Shown in pieces: positions 1-8,770 of a stretch of DNA of 8,770 bases; position 1 is the stretch's first letter, and every line of letters begins with the position of its first letter. This stretch comes from Deltaproteobacteria bacterium (GTDB lineage Bacteria; Desulfobacterota; Desulfobacteria; Desulfobacterales; Desulfatibacillaceae). The DNA lies in the NCBI GenBank assembly GCA_019308705.1, contig JAFDHW010000078.1, forward strand, positions 1-8,770, read 5' to 3'. The notes below the pieces were generated by a model that worked only from the letters and a program-made list of their open reading frames with translations, searched no databases and was not told the DNA's origin. Made by a program: the position numbers and the translations under genes.

Positions 1-1
1 G

Positions 2-1885
2 CTGCGCGACGCCGGCGTGGAACACATCGACGTGTTGGCCATGGCCGAGGTGGGCGTCTCCGACACGGTGAGAAAGACCCTGCTTCTGGACAAGGTGGAC
101 ACCCACGAAGAGGCGCTTATCGAGATCTACCGGCGCTTGCGGCCCTCCAACCCCTCCACCCTGGAGGTGGCCCAGGACTTCCTCGACCAGCTTTTCTTCA
201 AGCCCAGCCATTACGACCTTTCGGCCGTGGGCCGGATGAAGCTCAATTTCCGGCTGGGCTTGGACACCCCGGTGGAAGTGACCACGCTCCGCCGCGAAGA
301 CATCATGCTTACCGCCAAGACCCTGGTGGAGCTGAAGGACTCCCAGGGCATGGTGGACGACATCGACCACCTGGGCAACCGGCGGGTCCGCGCCGTGGGC
401 GAGCTTCTGGAGAACCAGTACCGCATCGGCCTGGTGCGCATGGAGCGCGCCATCAAGGAGCGCATGAGCCTGCAGGAGATCGACGCGCTCATGCCCAACG
501 ACCTCATCAATCCCAAGCCGGTTTCCGCGGTGGTCAAGGAGTTCTTCGGGACCTCCCAGCTTTCCCAGTTCATGGACCAGACCAACCCGCTTTCCGAGGT
601 CACCCACAAAAGAAGGCTCTCCGCTTTGGGCCCCGGCGGCCTCACCCGGGAGCGGGCCGGGTTCGAGGTGCGCGACGTGCATCCTTCCCATTACGGCAGG
701 ATCTGTCCCATCGAGACCCCGGAAGGCCCCAACATCGGGCTCATCGTGTCCCTTTCCACCTACGCCAGGGTCAACGAGTTCGGGTTCATCGAAACCCCCT
801 ACCGGGTGGTGAAAAACGGCCGGGCCACCAAGGAGATCCGCTACCTGTCGGCCTTGGAGGAAAAGGACCTGCCCATCGCCCAGGCCAACGCGCCGCTTAA
901 TTCCAAGGGCAGGTTCAAAAACCCCCTGGTTTCCGCACGGGTGGAGGGCGAGTTCATGATGGTGCCCGCCGAGGAGATCGCCCTCATGGACATCTCCCCC
1001 AACCAGTTGGTGTCCGTGTCCTCCTCCATGATCCCCTTTTTGGAGAACGACGACGCCAACCGGGCGCTCATGGGTTCCAACATGCAGCGCCAGGCCGTGC
1101 CCCTTCTCACCACCGAGGCGCCCCTGATCGGCACGGGGCTGGAACCCACGGTGGCCAAGGATTCCGGGGTGGCCCTGGTGGCCCAGCGCGACGGCAAGGT
1201 GGTGGCTGTGGACGCCTCGCGGGTGGTGCTGCAACACTACGGCGACAACGGCCAGGACCTGGACAAGGCCGTGACCATCTACAACCTGAAAAAGTTCGAG
1301 CGCTCCAACCAGAACACCTGCTTCAACCACCGGCCCATCGTGCGCGTCGGGCAGGAGGTGAAGGCCGGGGAGGTCATCGCCGACGGCCCGGCCACGGAGA
1401 AGGGCGAACTGGCCCTGGGCAGAAACGTCACCGTGGCCTTCATGCCTTGGGGCGGGTACAACTTCGAGGACTCCATCCTGGTGTCCGAGCGCCTGGTGCG
1501 CGACGGGGTGTTCACCTCCGTGCACATCGAGGAGTTCGAGGTGGTTTCCCGCGATACCAAGCTGGGCAAGGAGGAGATCACCAAGGACATCCCCAACGTG
1601 GGCGACGAGGCGCTGAAGAACCTGGACGAGTCGGGCATCGTCCGCCTGGGCGCGGAGGTGCGGCCCGGCGACATCCTGGTGGGCAAGATCACTCCCAAGG
1701 GTGAAACCCAGCTCTCCCCGGAAGAGAAGCTTCTGCGCGCCATCTTCGGCGAAAAGGCCGGGGACGTGAAGGACACCTCGCTCCGCGTCCCGCCCGGCGT
1801 GGAGGGCGTGGTGGTGGACGCCAAGGTGTTCGCCCGCCGGGGCGTGGAAAAGGACGAGCGCTCCCGGATCATCGAGGACGAGTAA
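2..1885 (+). CDS. rpoB: RNA polymerase beta subunit, part upstream of an in-frame TAA (5' end outside window)
   Basis: Beta subunit of the DNA-dependent RNA polymerase, forming one side of the catalytic cleft. The frame is already open at base 2, so the gene begins upstream; the first residues correspond to roughly residue 325 of the E. coli protein. Visible in order: the rifampicin-pocket segment at about 551-640 ([15 protein letters not shown], then [13 protein letters not shown]), the [16 protein letters not shown] block (about 689-738), the [14 protein letters not shown] block, and the catalytic NFEDSI acidic pair encoded at 1466-1471 (E. coli E813/D814). The flap region and the start of the SI2 insertion follow. 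Residues matching E. coli D516, H526 and S531 are the sensitive types, so rifampicin susceptibility is predicted (inference). The frame ends at a TAA (1883-1885), but homology continues in the same frame from the next codon, so this is the N-terminal part of one interrupted gene rather than a complete protein. Identity is certain; the meaning of the stop is not. Confidence 0.97.
   Translation: MRDAGVEHIDVLAMAEVGVSDTVRKTLLLDKVDTHEEALIEIYRRLRPSNPSTLEVAQDFLDQLFFKPSHYDLSAVGRMKLNFRLGLDTPVEVTTLRREDIMLTAKTLVELKDSQGMVDDIDHLGNRRVRAVGELLENQYRIGLVRMERAIKERMSLQEIDALMPNDLINPKPVSAVVKEFFGTSQLSQFMDQTNPLSEVTHKRRLSALGPGGLTRERAGFEVRDVHPSHYGRICPIETPEGPNIGLIVSLSTYARVNEFGFIETPYRVVKNGRATKEIRYLSALEEKDLPIAQANAPLNSKGRFKNPLVSARVEGEFMMVPAEEIALMDISPNQLVSVSSSMIPFLENDDANRALMGSNMQRQAVPLLTTEAPLIGTGLEPTVAKDSGVALVAQRDGKVVAVDASRVVLQHYGDNGQDLDKAVTIYNLKKFERSNQNTCFNHRPIVRVGQEVKAGEVIADGPATEKGELALGRNVTVAFMPWGGYNFEDSILVSERLVRDGVFTSVHIEEFEVVSRDTKLGKEEITKDIPNVGDEALKNLDESGIVRLGAEVRPGDILVGKITPKGETQLSPEEKLLRAIFGEKAGDVKDTSLRVPPGVEGVVVDAKVFARRGVEKDERSRIIEDE
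1883..1885 (+). other. rpoB: Premature in-frame TAA inside rpoB
   Basis: TAA lies in the rpoB frame, with RSRIIEDE before it and [15 protein letters not shown] after it; both sides align to one continuous beta subunit without a frame change. Related proteins commonly read a Glu-Ile pair here (remembered consensus), so the expected codon is Glu, most simply GAA with one G-to-T change. By ungapped alignment from the catalytic acidic pair, it falls near E. coli residue 952, inside the SI2 insertion that is dispensable in E. coli. The next ATG is 9 bases after the stop. The nearest purine-rich stretch (GAGG, 1874-1877) is 17 bases from that ATG, too far for a good ribosome binding site. Confidence 0.9.
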
Positions 1886-1894
1886 ATCACCGCC

Positions 1895-4886
<2,992 letters not shown>

Positions 4887-4913
4887 GTCATCCCCAAAGA
4901 CACCCTGCTCACC

Positions 4914-7658
<2,745 letters not shown>

Positions 7659-7662
7659 GGGC

Positions 7663-7691
7663 TTGACAAGCGCAGGCAGGTAGCCTAATAG
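7663..7691 (+). promoter_or_regulatory. Candidate sigma-70 promoter for rpsL-rpsG-tuf
   Basis: TTGACA at 7663-7668 is a perfect -35 consensus, five bases after the rpoC stop. A -10 candidate TAATAG (7686-7691) is 17 bases downstream and CCTAAT (7684-7689) 15 bases downstream; neither is a strong match. The position fits a separate promoter for the str-type operon, as is common in bacteria. Start-site mapping would decide. Confidence 0.5.
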
Positions 7692-7702
7692 TTGGTCTTT
7701 TC

Positions 7703-7757
7703 TTGCCCCGCCCCGGCCCGGGGGGTCTGAGCGGGGCGATTAATGGGCGGATTTTTA
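7703..7757 (+). terminator. GC-rich hairpins in the rpsL leader: attenuator or terminator candidate
   Basis: Two mutually exclusive pairings can be drawn. GCCCCGC (7705-7711) pairs with GCGGGGC (7731-7737), extendable to nine pairs by a G-U and an A-U pair. Alternatively CCGCCC (7708-7713) pairs with GGGCGG (7745-7750), directly followed by ATTTTTA (7751-7757), which resembles a weak intrinsic terminator with a large loop. It could end rpoC transcription or act as a leader attenuator. Drawn by eye, without energy calculation. Confidence 0.4.
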
Positions 7758-7789
7758 TCCATAATATTCTGTTTTCAGGGGAAGTCGTA

Positions 7790-8161
7790 ATGCCCACCAT
7801 CAACCAACTGGTGCGAAACGGCAGGAAGAAGGTGGCCAAGAAAAAGGCCACCCCGGCGCTCAAGGGTTCGCCGCAGAAGCGGGGGGTGTGCACCCGGGTG
7901 TATACCACCACCCCCAAGAAGCCCAACAGTGCGCTGAGGAAAGTGGCCCGTGTGCGGCTCACCACCGGGGTGGAGGTCACCGCCTACATCCCGGGCGTGG
8001 GGCACAACCTCCAGGAACACTCCGTGGTGCTGGTCCGCGGCGGCCGGGTGAAGGACCTTCCCGGCGTGCGCTACCACATCGTGCGGGGCACCCTGGACGC
8101 CATCGGCGTGGAGGACAGGCGCAGGGGGCGGTCCCATTACGGGGCCAAGAAGCCCAAATAG
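7790..8161 (+). CDS. rpsL: 30S ribosomal protein S12
   Basis: S12 sits at the decoding centre of the 30S subunit and helps monitor codon-anticodon pairing. The ATG at 7790 is chosen over earlier in-frame starts because it gives the canonical [10 protein letters not shown] terminus and 123 residues, the normal family length, and has AGGGGA at 7777-7782 seven bases upstream. The [24 protein letters not shown] block and [26 protein letters not shown] are intact. Lys43 and Lys88, common sites of streptomycin-resistance changes, are wild type. Asp89, the residue methylthiolated by RimO in other bacteria, is present. It is the first gene of the str-type operon, behind a candidate promoter and leader. 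It ends in TAG after AKKPK, the normal C terminus, so UAG terminates here. rpsG follows after 15 bases in the same reading frame. Confidence 0.98.
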   Translation: MPTINQLVRNGRKKVAKKKATPALKGSPQKRGVCTRVYTTTPKKPNSALRKVARVRLTTGVEVTAYIPGVGHNLQEHSVVLVRGGRVKDLPGVRYHIVRGTLDAIGVEDRRRGRSHYGAKKPK

Positions 8162-8176
8162 TTCAGGAGGAAGGCC

Positions 8177-8647
8177 ATGCCCAGGAGACGCGAGGTTCCG
8201 GTCCGGGACATCCTGCCCGACAGCCGGTACAACGACAAGACGGTCGCCAAGTTCGTCAACGCCGTCATGAAAGACGGCAAGAAGAGCACCGCCGAACGGA
8301 TCGTCTACGACGCCTTTGACATCGTGGAGAAAAAGACCAAGGAAGACCCCCTGGAGGTGTTCCAAAAGGCGCTTTCCAACGTCAAGCCCATGGTGGAGGT
8401 GAAAAGCCGGCGGGTGGGCGGCTCCACCTACCAGATTCCCACGGAGATCCGTAACAACCGGCGCATGGCCCTGGCCATGCGGTGGATCATCGGGTTCGCC
8501 AGGAAACGGCCGGAGAAGAGCATGGCCGCCAAGCTGGCGGGAGAGTTCATGGATGCCGCCAACCAGCGCGGCGCTTCGATCAAGAAGAGAGAAGACACCC
8601 ACAGGATGGCCGAGGCCAACAAGGCTTTCGCCCATTACCGGTGGTAG
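8177..8647 (+). CDS. rpsG: 30S ribosomal protein S7
   Basis: S7 is the primary binder that organises the head domain of the 30S subunit on the 3' major domain of 16S rRNA, near the E site. In other bacteria it is also the translational repressor of the str operon. The protein is 156 residues, the usual length for short-form S7. It begins [20 protein letters not shown], has the [11 protein letters not shown] beta-hairpin and [13 protein letters not shown], and ends with [11 protein letters not shown]. The start has a near-perfect AGGAGG at 8165-8170, six bases upstream. It lies 15 bases after rpsL and 17 bases before tuf, clearly one transcription unit. It ends in TAG at the expected C terminus. 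I looked for an obvious S7 operator in the 15-base rpsL-rpsG gap; the gap is too short to hold the extended structure known from E. coli. Confidence 0.98.
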   Translation: MPRRREVPVRDILPDSRYNDKTVAKFVNAVMKDGKKSTAERIVYDAFDIVEKKTKEDPLEVFQKALSNVKPMVEVKSRRVGGSTYQIPTEIRNNRRMALAMRWIIGFARKRPEKSMAAKLAGEFMDAANQRGASIKKREDTHRMAEANKAFAHYRW

Positions 8648-8664
8648 CGGGAAGGTAACGGACC

Positions 8665-8770
8665 ATGGCCAAGCAGAAGTTCGAGCGCAAGAAGCCGCAT
8701 GTGAACGTGGGGACCATCGGTCACATTGACCACGGCAAGACGACGCTTACCGCGGCGATCACCAAGCAGT
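8665..8770 (+). CDS. tuf: Elongation factor Tu, N-terminal 35 codons (runs off window)
   Basis: EF-Tu delivers aminoacyl-tRNA to the ribosomal A site with GTP hydrolysis. The visible protein starts [19 protein letters not shown] and has the P-loop GHIDHGKT at residues 19-26, followed by [19 protein letters not shown] separates it from EF-G, which has the GHIDAGKTTTTERIL type. The start has GGGAAGG at 8649-8655, nine bases upstream. It follows rpsG by 17 bases where fusA would normally stand. The rest of the gene lies beyond the window end. Confidence 0.96.
   Translation, partial: MAKQKFERKKPHVNVGTIGHIDHGKTTLTAAITKQ

Noticed and set aside
551..640. Rifampicin resistance changes in the RpoB pocket
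   Set aside because: Positions equal to E. coli D516, H526 and S531 are wild type; the Thr at the N518 position is common in other bacteria as far as I recall.
7760..7765. CATAAT as a -10 element of a second rpsL promoter
   Set aside because: It matches five of six bases, but no acceptable -35 lies 16-18 bases upstream and a start would fall almost on the ribosome binding site.

Overview
The window is a GC-rich, single-strand (all +) stretch of the core transcription/translation cluster: the 3' two-thirds of rpoB, all of rpoC, rpsL, rpsG and the first 35 codons of tuf. RpoB carries the SI2-type insertion and RpoC the SI3-type trigger-loop insertion typical of proteobacterial polymerases. Together with the wording of the proteins, this suggests a high-GC member of the former Deltaproteobacteria (Desulfobacterota-like). 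That placement is inference from remembered family sequences, not a computed tree.

Layout: rpoB (window start to 3100) is interrupted by an in-frame TAA at 1883-1885. An 82-base gap with a clear Shine-Dalgarno leads into rpoC (TTG start 3183, stop 7658), which is interrupted by an in-frame TAG at 4884-4886. A 131-base spacer (7659-7789) holds a consensus-like -35 element and GC-rich hairpins. Then come rpsL (7790-8161), rpsG (8177-8647) and tuf (8665 to beyond the window end). fusA, which usually lies between rpsG and tuf, is absent.

Two things stand out. First, RpoC contains about 100 extra residues (codons ~575-675) that read as a parvulin/PpiC-type peptidyl-prolyl isomerase domain. It is inserted just before the secondary-channel rim helices, at about the place where cyanobacterial and plastid rpoC is split into rpoC1 and rpoC2. 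I do not recall a described RNA polymerase with a built-in parvulin domain. Second, both large polymerase genes carry one premature stop with frame and homology continuing on both sides. Each stop replaces a position where related proteins commonly have Glu, and each is one G-to-T change from a Glu codon (GAA>TAA, GAG>TAG). Both fall at sites where lineage-specific insertions or natural splits occur. Consensus error, real nonsense mutations with suppression, recoding, and genuinely split subunits all remain possible. UAA and UAG clearly act as normal terminators for rpoC, rpsL and rpsG here.

The proteins work together as the beta and beta-prime catalytic core of RNA polymerase, followed by two 30S ribosomal proteins and elongation factor Tu. 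The residues checked in the polymerase active centre, the zinc-binding sites, the rifampicin pocket and the streptomycin-relevant S12 lysines are intact.
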